A stretch of 64,000 nt of DNA, from contig CM049318.1 of the NCBI GenBank assembly GCA_026874595.1, positions 13,061,241-13,125,240 on the forward strand. Reading direction: 5' to 3'. Made by a program: the position numbers and the translations under genes. This stretch comes from Sipunculus nudus. Its lineage: Eukaryota; Annelida; Sipuncula; Golfingiida; Sipunculidae. Positions 32,588-47,836 of the stretch are shown here, in pieces. Each line of letters opens with the position of its first letter. Position 1 is the first letter of the stretch. The notes beneath the pieces are model-generated. The model saw only the letters and a program-made list of their open reading frames with translations, ran no database searches and was not told the origin of the DNA.

Positions 32588-34190
32588 ACTGAATTGCTGG
32601 TATGCCTGAACCCTTTTTCTGTTGAAAATATTCTACAACTTGTGCCTTAAAAAGCTCATGAACAGCCCTGCAAGGGTAAACTATGGGTGCAATCACCTGT
32701 ATTCTTCAAATTTATTAACATGAATCTCTGTGACCTCTCTTGTTTTCTCCTCTGGTTTTGACGGTCTGAGCGTGAGTACCAGGTCGAATTGACCTAACCA
32801 CCACAGCTCTTATGCTCCGCCCCTTTGACTAAGCTCTAAAACCGCTCCTTCACAGAAGACTTTCCATGTGTATGGTTGCGAGAGCTGTTTTTAAGACAAT
32901 AGTGACGTCACAAAGGTCAGTCGAGTTATACGTAGTGTTGAGTGAGGAGCTCAGCAGGAATCGCTATGTCTCTGTTATGTAGTGTTGATTATATGGCAAT
33001 CATTGTGAAGTGCCGTGCCATATTTTGATTAAATTATCTCATTCCAATTCATAGCAAGGTAGGCCATTACTATTCACTTGGCGGTCTACGGAAGAGCTTT
33101 ACCAACCCCTTGGCCTTTAACATTTTTTTAATATTGTCTCCTAGGTAAAAATAAATGTCCCGGAAAAACATGCACTGAAATGACATGTGTTCTGTGACTG
33201 CCTGATCGGTGACTTGGCTTATCTTGGCAAGTCTAGCACGCCTTGTTTTTTTTTTTTTTTTTGTTCTTCTTTTAATTTTTTTCTGGTAGAGGACTGTCGA
33301 TATGGTGGCGGCACCAATTTTCATCCATCCAATATTTGGTCAGATCAGTTGCTTATAGTTATCAGCTGAGAGTCATCAAAGGATCATATCACCTTGTTAA
33401 TTTTGATATGACTAGGGTACTGGTATAACAATCAAAATACTATTGTGGATTTTGCTCTTTTGTGATTATTTTAATACATAATGTAATTATCAACTATTGC
33501 AGTAACTGAGAGTTGAACCTGCGAGCTGACATTGGGAATCTTTGTTTTATCAAACTGTCGGGGACTCAATGTTATTAAAATTTTCTGCGTTGGACCTGTT
33601 AAGTTCTGACCTTAACACATTCCCCCAGTGCCAGGGCCTGCAACAATCTCGGGGAGGTCCGGGTGAGTAAGTTCTAGGTGTGAAATGCTGATAACGAGGG
33701 TGTGAAGTCCACCTGGTCCACGGGCCATAAAACTTGCCTGAGGTGTTATGCACAGAAGGATGTCATAACCCTGTTAGGCCTAATTAGCTAATTAGGCCTA
33801 CAGCCAGAAAGGACTTCAAAGGAAACAAGCGCAGATATGCCCTCACATGCACAAATATATATATATAATATATGTATAATTTATATATATATATATATAT
33901 AAAATATTTATATATATATATAGAGAGAGAGAGAGCTAGAGAGAATTCATATGTTTACACCAGGACCGGGAAGGTCCAGCGGTTCACGCAATAGCGGCTC
34001 CTGTACACACTCGAATCGACCTTCGATATATTAGTTGAAATAATAGATGAAGATTTGTAAAACGTCACAGTTATTATCATATATGATCATCAAAGTTCTA
34101 ATGTCACTTCTATTCATCGATCTGTTAGACCTCGCGAGGGTTGGTGTCTTATTCTGGTTTATGATTGCTATAAACTTTCAATTACACGTG

Positions 34191-34279
34191 TGGGATGACG
34201 GCTCAGGGGTAATGTAATAGGTCAAGTAACGCGTGAACGAAAACCGCGCAAGTTCGATTCCCCAATTTGCGTTTTTTTC
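34191..34279 (+). ncRNA. tRNA-like Pol III element, unit 2
   Basis: Copy of 26571-26660 with 'gatgacgg' in place of 'gatgatgg' just before the A-box-like motif, and a 7-T terminator-like run. Confidence 0.4.
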
Positions 34280-36003
34280 TTTTTCTTTCATTTTACAAAC
34301 TTGTATTTTTACTAAACAAAAAAATTGCCATTTTGCTTTTCATTACGAACAAACTGATTCTATTTATCATTATAATTCTAAAATTGTATTATCTTTTATT
34401 ACACACAGTCATAGAGTTATTTACATACCAAGGCGATAGCATGATACAGTGGACCTCGTCATTGCCACCGTCAAACGAAGCCGGGAATTATACGAAAATT
34501 GCGTGTGATCAAAGTGTAACCTAATATGATCACCCTGGCCTAGGGCTTATGATACAATACTTTATTATGAATTGTCTGAAAGTCATACGTCGGGGGTGCA
34601 TATGGTGAATTCCAAAGTGCGGATGGGATTGTCGGTATGCTAAAGGGCCAACATGTTCCGCAAGTGATCGTCCGAGTTTGCTTTCAGAATTTTACAATTT
34701 ACATGCACTTGTTGGCGAAGGTACTTACACAAGCATATTGCTATCTCTAAATGTATAGGATACGCTAGATAGCTCCAAATATGCCAAACCAATAACATGC
34801 AGCCGCGTTCTGGTTACCCTGCCGATCTGTGTGTCAGGCAAGTGGCACGCGCCCTGTTGTTGTTGATTGCGCAATAGGCTGTCCTCGCGGGGCAATAAAC
34901 CTGAACGACTTCACGCCACGCTATCTCGAGTTCACACCTAAGGTGCAATCTGTCACACCTCCGTCTCACCAGCGGGTTTGCCGAAAGTAAGTGGCCAAAA
35001 TAAGCCCAAATATAACACTAGACAGATTTATATGCGGTCCTCGTTTTCGTTTGATTCTAAGGAATACTCCTACACGGTATCAATTTTACACTACAGCGGG
35101 TCATGAACTTATTTCACGGTAAAGGACGAGAGCCGTGGATATTTTCAATCTCCCAAAACCTTTCTTGCTTTCGAGTTATCAAGCGCACTGATGAATTACA
35201 AATTTTACTATTTCATGACAAGAAACCAATTTATGAATGAACTACTACTCACCTACGCAGAGTTTATTGATAAATTAAAGAGATTTCTTACTGAAAATTG
35301 CTGATAAATTCATGACGAGTATACCCGTCATAGGCACTGGGGGAATCAGAAAATATGACGAGTATACTCGTCATAGGCAGCGAAAGTGTTAATGATATAC
35401 AATACCGTTCAATGATAGAAATTGTTGAGAATTAAAGTTATGGTTTTATTATGCGGTCGATCTACCTTAATATTTACGAGCGGCGTGGTGTATTAATGGA
35501 ATTTCGTCAAGCTGTGATAGCAGAGAACTTTCCAATTTCAGTGTTGTGCGCGTGTCAGGCTCACATTAATGCAGAAATTGGTGGTGTATTGGAATGTACA
35601 ACCGACAGGTGGCCGAAATGTTTAAGAGGGGTCACGTATCATGTAAATATCTCAGCTCTAGACGAAACCTAAGCGATAGACACCCATAAAAGTATGTGCT
35701 TGCCTGTAATCAGATGTTTGGCCGGTAGCAGTGTTATTTCGAATCTGATAATGTATAAATAACATATTTTGTGCATGTGACCTGTAATGTTATAATACTT
35801 TAGTTAATTTGATTTAAATAAGGGTTTGGCATGAGTGTATGAAAGTGTGTAATAAACATTATTCAGCTGCTAATTTGTTTTCAGTATTACAGGTAACAGA
35901 TGTGTCACAGTTTCACCAGTTTCCAATTAAACTCTAACTGGGTTTATTATTGATTGTTCCTGCCAATGGTTAAATCTTCCTCAAGTATACTTTTGTCTTT
36001 CTC

Positions 36004-36972
36004 TGACTGATGCAACGTGTGTGATTCACTCCCCGAGCGCACGCTGAACTGGTTTCTTGCGTTGCCCGTCTGCTGACTTTTCCTGACTGATACAACGTGT
36101 TTGATTCATTCCCAAAGCGCACGCTAAACCGGGCTCTTGCGTGGCGCGTCTGCTGCTTTTGTCTGACTGATGCAACGTGTGTGATTAACTCCCCCAGTGC
36201 TTGCTGAACAGGTTTCCTGAGTTGCCCGTCTGCACCCTTTGATTGACTGATGCAACGTGTTTGTGGAGTCCTGAGTTGCCCGTCTGCTGTCTTTCATTGA
36301 CTGATACAAAGTGTGTGATTCACTCCCCAAGGCGCATGCTGAGCCCGGCTCCTGTGTGGTGCGTGTGCTGTCTGTTTATGACTGATGCAACGTGTGGGAT
36401 ATACTCCCCCAGCGTACGCTGAACCGGGCTCCTGCGTGGCATTTCTACTGTCTTTGTCTGACTGATGCAACATGTGTGACTCACTGCCCCAGCGCACGCT
36501 GAACCGGGCTCCTATGTGGTGCGTCTGCTGTCTCTGTCTGACTGGTGCAACGTGTGTGAATCACTCCCCCAGCGCACGCTGAACCGGGCTCCTGCGTGGC
36601 ACGTCTGCTGTCTTTGGCTGACTGATGCAACGTGTGTGATTCACTCCCCCCCAGCGCACACAGAGCCGGGCTCCTGTGTGGTGCGTCTGCTGTCTGTGTA
36701 TGACTGATGCAACGTGTGTGATTCACTCCCCCAGCGCATGCTGAACCGGGCTCCTGCGTGGCATGTCTGCTGTCTTTGGCTGACTGATGCAACGTGTGTG
36801 ATTCACTTCCCCCATTGCACGCTGAGCCGGGCTCCTGTGTGGTGCGTGTGTGATTCACTCCCCCCAGCGCACACTGAGCCGGGCTCCTGTGTGGTGCGTC
36901 TGCTGTCTGTGTATGACTGATGCAACGTGTGTGATTCACTCCCCCAGCGCATGCTGAACCGGGCTCCTGCAT
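36004..36972. repeat. 80-bp minisatellite, unit 2
   Basis: Same length and copy order as the unit 1 array, including the truncated fifth copy. It was therefore copied as part of the large unit and did not expand independently. Confidence 0.95.
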
Positions 36973-37579
36973 GACACTTGAAATTTACCCCTATCATGCA
37001 TTAAAATCCGGCGAGTCCACAATGCATCTTAAAAATTCTGTCATCTTTGCTTCATCAGTCAAATGATAATGAGTAACCTTATTCTGACTGACATGGCAGA
37101 TCTATGACCGTGGCAATATGGCCTCACCAATATATAGGTTTCTGTCCCTGGTAAATAGCCCTAACATTTCAGCCCTAAACCGAACCCCTAAGTGAGAGAA
37201 ACTTAACCGAACAATTCCCGCCACGTCTAGGCTATTAAGAGTAATTTTTCCCCCTTGCTGGGAAGAATAATAGAAATTATCCTGTACAATTATATATTGC
37301 GCTAAAAAAAATACTGATTAGGAAAAAAATTATAATAACACAACTAACATATAATACAGTGCAAATGACACTGGCAGATATCGGGTGATACAATTTGTAA
37401 CCAAACTGAATATGATTACTTTACCACATCCAAGTTTTAGTCTGCATGCAAATGTGACATTAGATTTAATTTTGCTTTTTGCCCAGTCGTAAACATGAAA
37501 TCACAATCTAAACTGTGAACAACACATTTCTCATAGATACTACTGACCTGGCCGGATTTGGATTAGTTTGTCATCAGTT

Positions 37580-40206
37580 ATGGATCACTCTGTCACAGAT
37601 ATGTACAAGTCCGCCTTTGGTGGGAGATTGTATTTAGACACATCTTACAACATATTTAATGGATCACCATCCGCCTATCTATTTCTCCGTCCAGATAAAC
37701 TTAATTTTGAGCTGGATATATTTAAACAAGGTAAGTCTCAGCCATTATCGCACCACCTTTTTATAAATGGTCAAAATTCTCCCATTAAAGATTCCAACAT
37801 TCAGAATATACTGTAGATTCAGATAATATCGTTGGCTTAAAATTTCGAGGTTTTTGTACAAACCGCATATCGTGGGGTATTTGAATTCGTGAACAGACAA
37901 AGAAAACTTTAGGAAATTATGTTTATTAATACCTCCATGTGCGCAAGGAAGACGAGGCCGATGTGCCCAGGTGGTTCGGCTTTGATGCTTATCACAAGGT
38001 GCGCCTGTACCGCGGTCAGTCGGGTCATGTAGTGTTGAACAAACATGCTCCGCCCGACCCGTGCCTAACAAAGAATTAATCAGCCGTGACCGACACGTGC
38101 CGGGCGATACATCGGCTGTTAGTTTTAACACCCGATACATCGGCTATCAGTTGTAACACCCGATCACACCACGTTCACAGAAAACGTAAACCATCACTTG
38201 ACCGGAGGAAAAATGAAACGGGACTGTCCACATGAAGGTTTTTAACTTTTTTTTAATCTAGGCGGTAGTCACATGTTGCGCCTGTAAATCCCTGAAGGGG
38301 CGGTGAGACGAGACACGGTTCGTTCGTCATTCATCATGTCAGCTATATTTGGAGATTATAAAGAAATAATTTTCCTAATATAATATACTCTGGCGCTTAC
38401 TAACGCTAACATATATGTACAACTATCGGCAATATTCGAAAGAAGTACCGCCTGCATGTATTTTTATTGGCTCACTGTTATGCACGCAAATGTTGTCGTC
38501 ATATTCGGAATAAGTGCGGTTATCGCGGTAATGCAAAAGAGTTTTGGCCTTGTATTTTAGGCCAATAGGTAGCGTAAGTCTCGTTTAATCCCTATTGAAA
38601 GAAGGATGAAAAGGCCGGTTCCGAAAAAGCGGCGCCTCGGTAGCTGTGGTTACGAACATTGGAACCTGTGTACCGTTCTTGGCGTGTCAGATCTACCGCT
38701 TTGCACGACAGAAATGTGGTATTGTTCTTGAATTTTTTTCACCCGATATGTTAATAAGAGGGAATGCAGGGGATACGTTTTCAGTTTAAATTACAATTTG
38801 ATATTGTTTTATTTTAAAGATATCAGGGGGGCCGTGTTTGTACGATATTAGGGAAAATAATTCAATTGACAAAAGAATATTTATAAATCACGTATTTTTA
38901 TAGTAATTTACGAAAAGCAATTGATTGCATTTAATAAATGTATCAAAAACAATCATAAAATAGTAAAAACAACTTTTGATCTTTATTGAAAATTCAGCCA
39001 ACAGTAACAATTATAAATATAAAGTTGACCACCAGCTGCCGTTAAGATACCGTATATCCTCTGACCGTATGATTTTTTGATCGTTTGAATCATGAATTCG
39101 TGGATTATCTTGATCCACGAAAACCACGAAAAAAAAATCCCAACTAATATTTCTGAATCTACAGTATTAGATTTTGGTGTAAGAGCAGCCATGTAGCAAT
39201 TCTGTCTGGACCCTTGAATTAACCCTCAATGTATGTTAGGAGTCTTTACTTCAGTGTGAAGTTAATGCTATAATTTATAAATTGATATATAAAATATAGC
39301 GGAAACAAAATCTATGTGTTTGTGTTTTGTTTTAATGAATCTGAATTATAACACGACATTTCGTTCAAGAGCTATCCATGGGAGGAGCCCCTGGAAATTG
39401 GCTGCCGACCAACCATCGACTTTGTCATTGTCCCGTGTCCATATTTTGATGAGATATATTTGGCAGACTTTAACAAAGGCTCGAGAATAAAGATAGAACT
39501 GTGGCGTCAGGGGTCGCCCAAGGCATTTGAATGGTCCGAGTTTTTCAAACATATAACGAACCTGGAAGGCAATGGGCATGGTACAAATGTTACAGCTTTG
39601 TTTCTAGGAGCTAGGGTAAATTATGCACCGGCATATTATATCTCTGATTATTCATCTCAATATACTAGTATATTATTTCCTTTTAAACTTTCCAAAAACA
39701 AAGTAACTTAATTTGGCTAAATTCGAGCATCCCGCTTCATTAAGAAGAATATATAAATATATAAATATTTAATGTAACAGGACGACATTAAGATAACAGG
39801 AAAAAAGATCTGTGCGATGGATATTTAGGAAATTATGGTCGGAACGTCACACAGAGGTAAAGTCAAAGATCAAAGCCGTTCTTCCCTGTGACGTTCTTCA
39901 TAAAAATCCTCTCGCACCAAATCAGCCGGATTCATTTGATTGTGTCATCACCAGCAACTGCTTGATCTCGGCAAGTGCCAGCTAGGATGACTATTTTGCT
40001 GCGATAGAAAATGAAACACGCCTTGTGCAGAGAGGAGGAGATTTCTATCATTCACCGCGCTTGGTAATACAAGATATTAAGTTGAAGGCATCGTTTTCCC
40101 GGTGCTGAAAATAGATGGAAATCTACATAAACATGTCATTGAAAAGGCTGTTTTTTATAAATACAATCATTATACAGTATCTTGATAGCAAAATCTTGGT
40201 ACATTA
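37580..40206 (+). pseudogene. NNMT-like methyltransferase pseudogene, unit 3
   Basis: Exons 37580-37730, 39370-39576 and 39829-40206. All lesions described for unit 1 are present. Confidence 0.9.
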
Positions 40207-41819
40207 ACTGAATTGCTGGTATGCCTGAACTCTTTTTCTGTTGAAAATATTCTACAACTTGTGCCTTAAAAAGCTCATGAACAGCCCTGCAAGGGTAAAC
40301 TATGGGTGCAATCACCTGTATTCTTCAAATTTATTAACATGAATCTCTGTGACCTCTCTTGTTTTCTCCTCTGGTTTTGACGGTCTGAGCGTGAGTACCA
40401 GGTCGAATTGACCTAACCACCACAGCTCTTATGCTCCGCCCCTTTGACTAAGCTCTAAAACCGCTCCTTCACAGAAGACTTTCCATGTGTATGGTTGCGA
40501 GAGCTGTTTTTAAGACAATAGTGACGTCACAAAGGTCAGTCGAGTTATACGTAGTGTTGAGTGAGGAGCTCAGCAGGAATCGCTATGTCTCTGTTATGTA
40601 GTGTTGATTATATGGCAATCATTGTGAAGTGCCGTGCCATATTTTGATTAAATTATCTCATTCCAATTCATAGCAAGGTAGGCCATTACTATTCACTTGG
40701 CAGTCGACGGAAGAGCTTTACCAACCCTTGGCCTTTAACATTTTTTTAATATTGTCTCCTAGGTAAAAATAAATGTCCCGGAAAAACATGCACTGAAATG
40801 ACATGTGTTCTGTGACTGCCTGATCGGTGACTTGGCTTATCTTGGCAAGTCTAGCACGCCTTGTTTTTTTTTTTTTTTTGTTCTTCTTTTAATTTTTTTC
40901 TGGTAGAGGACTGTCGATATGGTGGCGGCACCAATTTTCATCCATCCAATATTTGGTCAGATCAGTTGCTTATAGTTATCAGCTGAGAGTCATCAAAGGA
41001 TCATATCACCTTGTTAATTTTGATATGACTAGGGTACTGGTATAACAATCAAATACTATTGTGGATTTTGCTCTTTTGTGATTATTTTAATACATAATGT
41101 AATTATCAACTATTGCAGTAACTGAGAGTTGAACCTGCGAGCTGACATTGGGAATCTTTGTTTTATCAAACTGTCGGGGACTCAATGTTATTAAAATTTT
41201 CTGCGTTGGACCTGTTAAGTTCTGACCTTAACACATTCCCCCAGTGCCAGGGCCTGCAACAATCTCGGGGAGGTCCGGGTGAGTAAGTTCTAGGTGTGAA
41301 ATGCTGATAACGAGGGTGTGAAGTCCACCTGGTCCACGGGCCATAAAACTTGCCTGAGGTGTTATGCACAGAAGGATGTCATAACCCTGTTAGGCCTAAT
41401 TAGCTAATTAGGCCTACAGCCAGAAAGGACTTCAAAGGAAACAAGCGCAGATATGCCCTCACATGCACAAATATATATATATAATATATATATATAATAT
41501 ATGTATAATTTATATATATATATATATATATATAAAATATTTATATATATATATAGAGAGAGAGCTAGAGAGAATTCATATGTTTACACCAGGACCGGGA
41601 AGGTCCAGCGGTTCACGCAATAGCGGCTCCTGTACACACTCGAATCGACCTTCGATATATTAGTTGAAATAATAGATGAAGATTTGTAAAACGTCACAGT
41701 TATAATCATATATGATCATCAAAGTTCTAATGTCACTTCTATTCATCGATCTGTTAGACCTCGCGAGGGTTGGTGTCTTATTCTGGTTTATGATTGCTAT
41801 AAACTTTCAATTACACGTG

Positions 41820-41909
41820 TGGGATGATGGCTCAGGGGTAATGTAATAGGTCAAGTAACGCGTGAACGAAAACCGCGCAAGTTCGATTCCCCAATTTGCG
41901 TTTTTTTTC
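41820..41909 (+). ncRNA. tRNA-like Pol III element, unit 3
   Basis: Identical to the unit 1 element by eye, including the 8-T run. Confidence 0.4.
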
Positions 41910-43633
41910 TTTTTCTTTCATTTTACAAACTTGTATTTTTACTAAACAAAAAAATTGCCATTTTGCTTTTCATTACGAACAAACTGATTCTATTTATCAT
42001 TATAATTCTAAAATTGTATTATCTTTTATTACACACAGTCATAGAGTTATTTACATACCAAGGCGATAGCATGATACAGTGGACCTCGTCATTGCCACCG
42101 TCAAACGAAGCCGGGAATTATACGAAAATTGCGTGTGATCAAAGTGTAACCTAATATGATCACCCTGGCCTAGGGCTTATGATACAATACTTTATTATGA
42201 ATTGTCTGAAAGTCATACGTCGGGGGTGCATATGGTGAATTCCAAAGTGCGGATGGGATTGTCGGTATGCTAAAGGGCCAACATGTTCCGCAAGTGATCG
42301 TCCGAGTTTGCTTTCAGAATTTTACAATTTACATGCACTTGTTGGCGAAGGTACTTACACAAGCATATTGCTATCTCTAAATGTATAGGATACGCTAGAT
42401 AGCTCCAAATATGCCAAACCAATAACATGCAGCCGCGTTCTGATTACCCTGCCGATCTGTGTGTCAGGCAAGTGGCACGCGCCCTGTTGTTGTTGATTGC
42501 GCAATAGGCTGTCCTCGCGGGGCAATAAACCTGAACGACTTCACGCCACGCTATCTCGAGTTCACACCTAAGGTGCAATCTGTCACACCTCCGTCTCACC
42601 AGCGGGTTTGCCGAAAGTAAGTGGCCAAAATAAGCCCAAATATAACACTAGACAGATTTATATGCGGTCCTCGTTTTCGTTTGATTCTAAGGAATACTCC
42701 TACACGGTATCAATTTTACACTACAGCGGGTCATGAACTTATTTCACGGTAAAGGACGAGAGCCGTGGATATTTTCAATCTCCCAAAACCTTTCTTGCTT
42801 TCGAGTTATCAAGCGCACTGATGAATTACAAATTTTACTATTTCATGACAAGAAACCAATTTATGAATGAACTACTACTCACCTACGCAGAGTTTATTGA
42901 TAAATTAAAGAGATTTCTTACTGAAAATTGCTGATAAATTCATGACGAGTATACCCGTCATAGGCACTGGGGGAATCAGAAAATATGACGAGTATACTCG
43001 TCATAGGCAGCGAAAGTGTTAATGATATACAATACCGTTCAATGATAGAAATTGTTGAGAATTAAAGTTATGGTTTTATTATGCGGTCGATCTACCTTAA
43101 TATTTACGAGCGGCGTGGTGTATTAATGGAATTTCGTCAAGCTGTGATAGCAGAGAACTTTCCAATTTCAGTGTTGTGCGCGTGTCAGGCTCACATTAAT
43201 GCAGAAATTGGTGGTGTATTGGAATGTACAACCGACAGGTGGCCGAAATGTTTAAGAGGGGTCACGTATCATGTAAATATCTCAGCTCTAGACGAAACCT
43301 AAGCGATAGACACCCATAAAAGTATGTGCTTGCCTGTAATCAGATGTTTGGCCGGTAGCAGTGTTATTTCGAATCTGATAATGTATAAATAACATATTTT
43401 GTGCATGTGACCTGTAATGTTATAATACTTTAGTTAATTTGATTTAAATAAGGGTTTGGCATGAGTGTATGAAAGTGTGTAATAAACATTATTCAGCTGC
43501 TAATTTGTTTTCAGTATTACAGGTAACAGATGTGTCACAGTTTCACCAGTTTCCAATTAAACTCTAACTGGGTTTATTATTGATTGTTCCTGCCAATGGT
43601 TAAATCTTCCTCAAGTATACTTTTGTCTTTCTC

Positions 43634-44602
43634 TGACTGATGCAACGTGTGTGATTCACTCCCCGAGCGCACGCTGAACTGGTTTCTTGCGTTGCCCGTC
43701 TGCTGACTTTTCCTGACTGATACAACGTGTTTGATTCATTCCCAAAGCGCACGCTAAACCGGGCTCTTGCGTGGCGCGTCTGCTGCTTTTGTCTGACTGA
43801 TGCAACGTGTGTGATTAACTCCCCCAGTGCTTGCTGAACAGGTTTCCTGAGTTGCCCGTCTGCACCCTTTGATTGACTGATGCAACGTGTTTGTGGAGTC
43901 CTGAGTTGCCCGTCTGCTGTCTTTCATTGACTGATACAAAGTGTGTGATTCACTCCCCAAGGCGCATGCTGAGCCCGGCTCCTGTGTGGTGCGTGTGCTG
44001 TCTGTTTATGACTGATGCAACGTGTGGGATATACTCCCCCAGCGTACGCTGAACCGGGCTCCTGCGTGGCATTTCTACTGTCTTTGTCTGACTGATGCAA
44101 CATGTGTGACTCACTGCCCCAGCGCACGCTGAACCGGGCTCCTATGTGGTGCGTCTGCTGTCTCTGTCTGACTGGTGCAACGTGTGTGAATCACTCCCCC
44201 AGCGCACGCTGAACCGGGCTCCTGCGTGGCACGTCTGCTGTCTTTGGCTGACTGATGCAACGTGTGTGATTCACTCCCCCCCAGCGCACACAGAGCCGGG
44301 CTCCTGTGTGGTGCGTCTGCTGTCTGTGTATGACTGATGCAACGTGTGTGATTCACTCCCCCAGCGCATGCTGAACCGGGCTCCTGCGTGGCATGTCTGC
44401 TGTCTTTGGCTGACTGATGCAACGTGTGTGATTCACTTCCCCCATTGCACGCTGAGCCGGGCTCCTGTGTGGTGCGTGTGTGATTCACTCCCCCCAGCGC
44501 ACACTGAGCCGGGCTCCTGTGTGGTGCGTCTGCTGTCTGTGTATGACTGATGCAACGTGTGTGATTCACTCCCCCAGCGCATGCTGAACCGGGCTCCTGC
44601 AT
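43634..44602. repeat. 80-bp minisatellite, unit 3
   Basis: Same copy structure as in unit 1, cut by the start of unit 4. Confidence 0.95.
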
Positions 44603-45209
44603 GACACTTGAAATTTACCCCTATCATGCATTAAAATCCGGCGAGTCCACAATGCATCTTAAAAATTCTGTCATCTTTGCTTCATCAGTCAAATGATAAT
44701 GAGTAACCTTATTCTGACTGACATGGCAGATCTATGACCGTGGCAATATGGCCTCACCAATATATAGGTTTCTGTCCCTGGTAAATAGCCCTAACATTTC
44801 AGCCCTAAACCGAACCCCTAAGTGAGAGAAACTTAACCGAACAATTCCCGCCACGTCTAGGCTATTAAGAGTAATTTTTCCCCCTTGCTGGGAAGAATAA
44901 TAGAAATTATCCTGTACAATTATATATTGCGCTAAAAAAAATACTGATTAGGAAAAAAATTATAATAACACAACTAACATATAATACAGTGCAAATGACA
45001 CTGGCAGATATCGGGTGATACAATTTGTAACCAAACTGAATATGATTACTTTACCACATCCAAGTTTTAGTCTGCATGCAAATGTGACATTAGATTTAAT
45101 TTTGCTTTTTGCCCAGTCGTAAACATGAAATCACAATCTAAACTGTGAACAACACATTTCTCATAGATACTACTGACCTGGCCGGATTTGGATTAGTTTG
45201 TCATCAGTT

Positions 45210-47836
45210 ATGGATCACTCTGTCACAGATATGTACAAGTCCGCCTTTGGTGGGAGATTGTATTTAGACACATCTTACAACATATTTAATGGATCACCAT
45301 CCGCCTATCTATTTCTCCGTCCAGATAAACTTAATTTTGAGCTGGATATATTTAAACAAGGTAAGTCTCAGCCATTATCGCACCACCTTTTTATAAATGG
45401 TCAAAATTCTCCCATTAAAGATTCCAACATTCAGAATATACTGTAGATTCAGATAATATCGTTGGCTTAAAATTTCGAGGTTTTTGTACAAACCGCATAT
45501 CGTGGGGTATTTGAATTCGTGAACAGACAAAGAAAACTTTAGGAAATTATGTTTATTAATACCTCCATGTGCGCAAGGAAGACGAGGCCGATGTGCCCAG
45601 GTGGTTCGGCTTTGATGCTTATCACAAGGTGCGCCTGTACCGCGGTCAGTCGGGTCATGTAGTGTTGAACAAACATGCTCCGCCCGACCCGTGCCTAACA
45701 AAGAATTAATCAGCCGTGACCGACACGTGCCGGGCGATACATCGGCTGTTAGTTTTAACACCCGATACATCGGCTATCAGTTGTAACACCCGATCACACC
45801 ACGTTCACAGAAAACGTAAACCATCACTTGACCGGAGGAAAAATGAAACGGGACTGTCCACATGAAGGTTTTTAACTTTTTTTTAATCTAGGCGGTAGTC
45901 ACATGTTGCGCCTGTAAATCCCTGAAGGGGCGGTGAGACGAGACACGGTTCGTTCGTCATTCATCATGTCAGCTATATTTGGAGATTATAAAGAAATAAT
46001 TTTCCTAATATAATATACTCTGGCGCTTACTAACGCTAACATATATGTACAACTATCGGCAATATTCGAAAGAAGTACCGCCTGCATGTATTTTTATTGG
46101 CTCACTGTTATGCACGCAAATGTTGTCGTCATATTCGGAATAAGTGCGGTTATCGCGGTAATGCAAAAGAGTTTTGGCCTTGTATTTTAGGCCAATAGGT
46201 AGCGTAAGTCTCGTTTAATCCCTATTGAAAGAAGGATGAAAAGGCCGGTTCCGAAAAAGCGGCGCCTCGGTAGCTGTGGTTACGAACATTGGAACCTGTG
46301 TACCGTTCTTGGCGTGTCAGATCTACCGCTTTGCACGACAGAAATGTGGTATTGTTCTTGAATTTTTTTCACCCGATATGTTAATAAGAGGGAATGCAGG
46401 GGATACGTTTTCAGTTTAAATTACAATTTGATATTGTTTTATTTTAAAGATATCAGGGGGGCCGTGTTTGTACGATATTAGGGAAAATAATTCAATTGAC
46501 AAAAGAATATTTATAAATCACGTATTTTTATAGTAATTTACGAAAAGCAATTGATTGCATTTAATAAATGTATCAAAAACAATCATAAAATAGTAAAAAC
46601 AACTTTTGATCTTTATTGAAAATTCAGCCAACAGTAACAATTATAAATATAAAGTTGACCACCAGCTGCCGTTAAGATACCGTATATCCTCTGACCGTAT
46701 GATTTTTTGATCGTTTGAATCATGAATTCGTGGATTATCTTGATCCACGAAAACCACGAAAAAAAAATCCCAACTAATATTTCTGAATCTACAGTATTAG
46801 ATTTTGGTGTAAGAGCAGCCATGTAGCAATTCTGTCTGGACCCTTGAATTAACCCTCAATGTATGTTAGGAGTCTTTACTTCAGTGTGAAGTTAATGCTA
46901 TAATTTATAAATTGATATATAAAATATAGCGGAAACAAAATCTATGTGTTTGTGTTTTGTTTTAATGAATCTGAATTATAACACGACATTTCGTTCAAGA
47001 GCTATCCATGGGAGGAGCCCCTGGAAATTGGCTGCCGACCAACCATCGACTTTGTCATTGTCCCGTGTCCATATTTTGATGAGATATATTTGGCAGACTT
47101 TAACAAAGGCTCGAGAATAAAGATAGAACTGTGGCGTCAGGGGTCGCCCAAGGCATTTGAATGGTCCGAGTTTTTCAAACATATAACGAACCTGGAAGGC
47201 AATGGGCATGGTACAAATGTTACAGCTTTGTTTCTAGGAGCTAGGGTAAATTATGCACCGGCATATTATATCTCTGATTATTCATCTCAATATACTAGTA
47301 TATTATTTCCTTTTAAACTTTCCAAAAACAAAGTAACTTAATTTGGCTAAATTCGAGCATCCCGCTTCATTAAGAAGAATATATAAATATATAAATATTT
47401 AATGTAACAGGACGACATTAAGATAACAGGAAAAAAGATCTGTGCGATGGATATTTAGGAAATTATGGTCGGAACGTCACACAGAGGTAAAGTCAAAGAT
47501 CAAAGCCGTTCTTCCCTGTGACGTTCTTCATAAAAATCCTCTCGCACCAAATCAGCCGGATTCATTTGATTGTGTCATCACCAGCAACTGCTTGATCTCG
47601 GCAAGTGCCAGCTAGGATGACTATTTTGCTGCGATAGAAAATGAAACACGCCTTGTGCAGAGAGGAGGAGATTTCTATCATTCACCGCGCTTGGTAATAC
47701 AAGATATTAAGTTGAAGGCATCGTTTTCCCGGTGCTGAAAATAGATGGAAATCTACATAAACATGTCATTGAAAAGGCTGTTTTTTATAAATACAATCAT
47801 TATACAGTATCTTGATAGCAAAATCTTGGTACATTA
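45210..47836 (+). pseudogene. NNMT-like methyltransferase pseudogene, unit 4
   Basis: Exons 45210-45360, 47000-47206 and 47459-47836, with all the shared lesions. Confidence 0.9.

Larger units (their letters stand above)
29354..36972 (+). repeat. 7.6 kb tandem unit 2 (subtype B, 7,619 bp)
   Basis: Same order as unit 1. Subtype B markers: 'aaataaaatacc' at about 31511 instead of 'aaaaaaaatccc', C at 32612, G at 33083, T at 33086, an extra C before 'ttggcc', a 17-T tract, an extra A in 'caaaatac', a shorter TA run with a longer GA run, 'ttattatc', 'gatgacgg', a 7-T run after the tRNA-like element, and 'ctggttacc'. A private T at 30189 is not shared with unit 5. Confidence 0.97.
36973..44602 (+). 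repeat. 7.6 kb tandem unit 3 (subtype A, 7,630 bp)
   Basis: Same length as unit 1 and the same state at every A/B marker examined. I saw no difference from unit 1 by eye. Confidence 0.97.

Noticed and set aside
33070-33324. 84-codon minus-strand frame found only in units 2 and 5
   Set aside because: It appears only because the subtype B T tract is one base longer, which shifts the frame. The Lys-rich stretch is the T tract read backwards.
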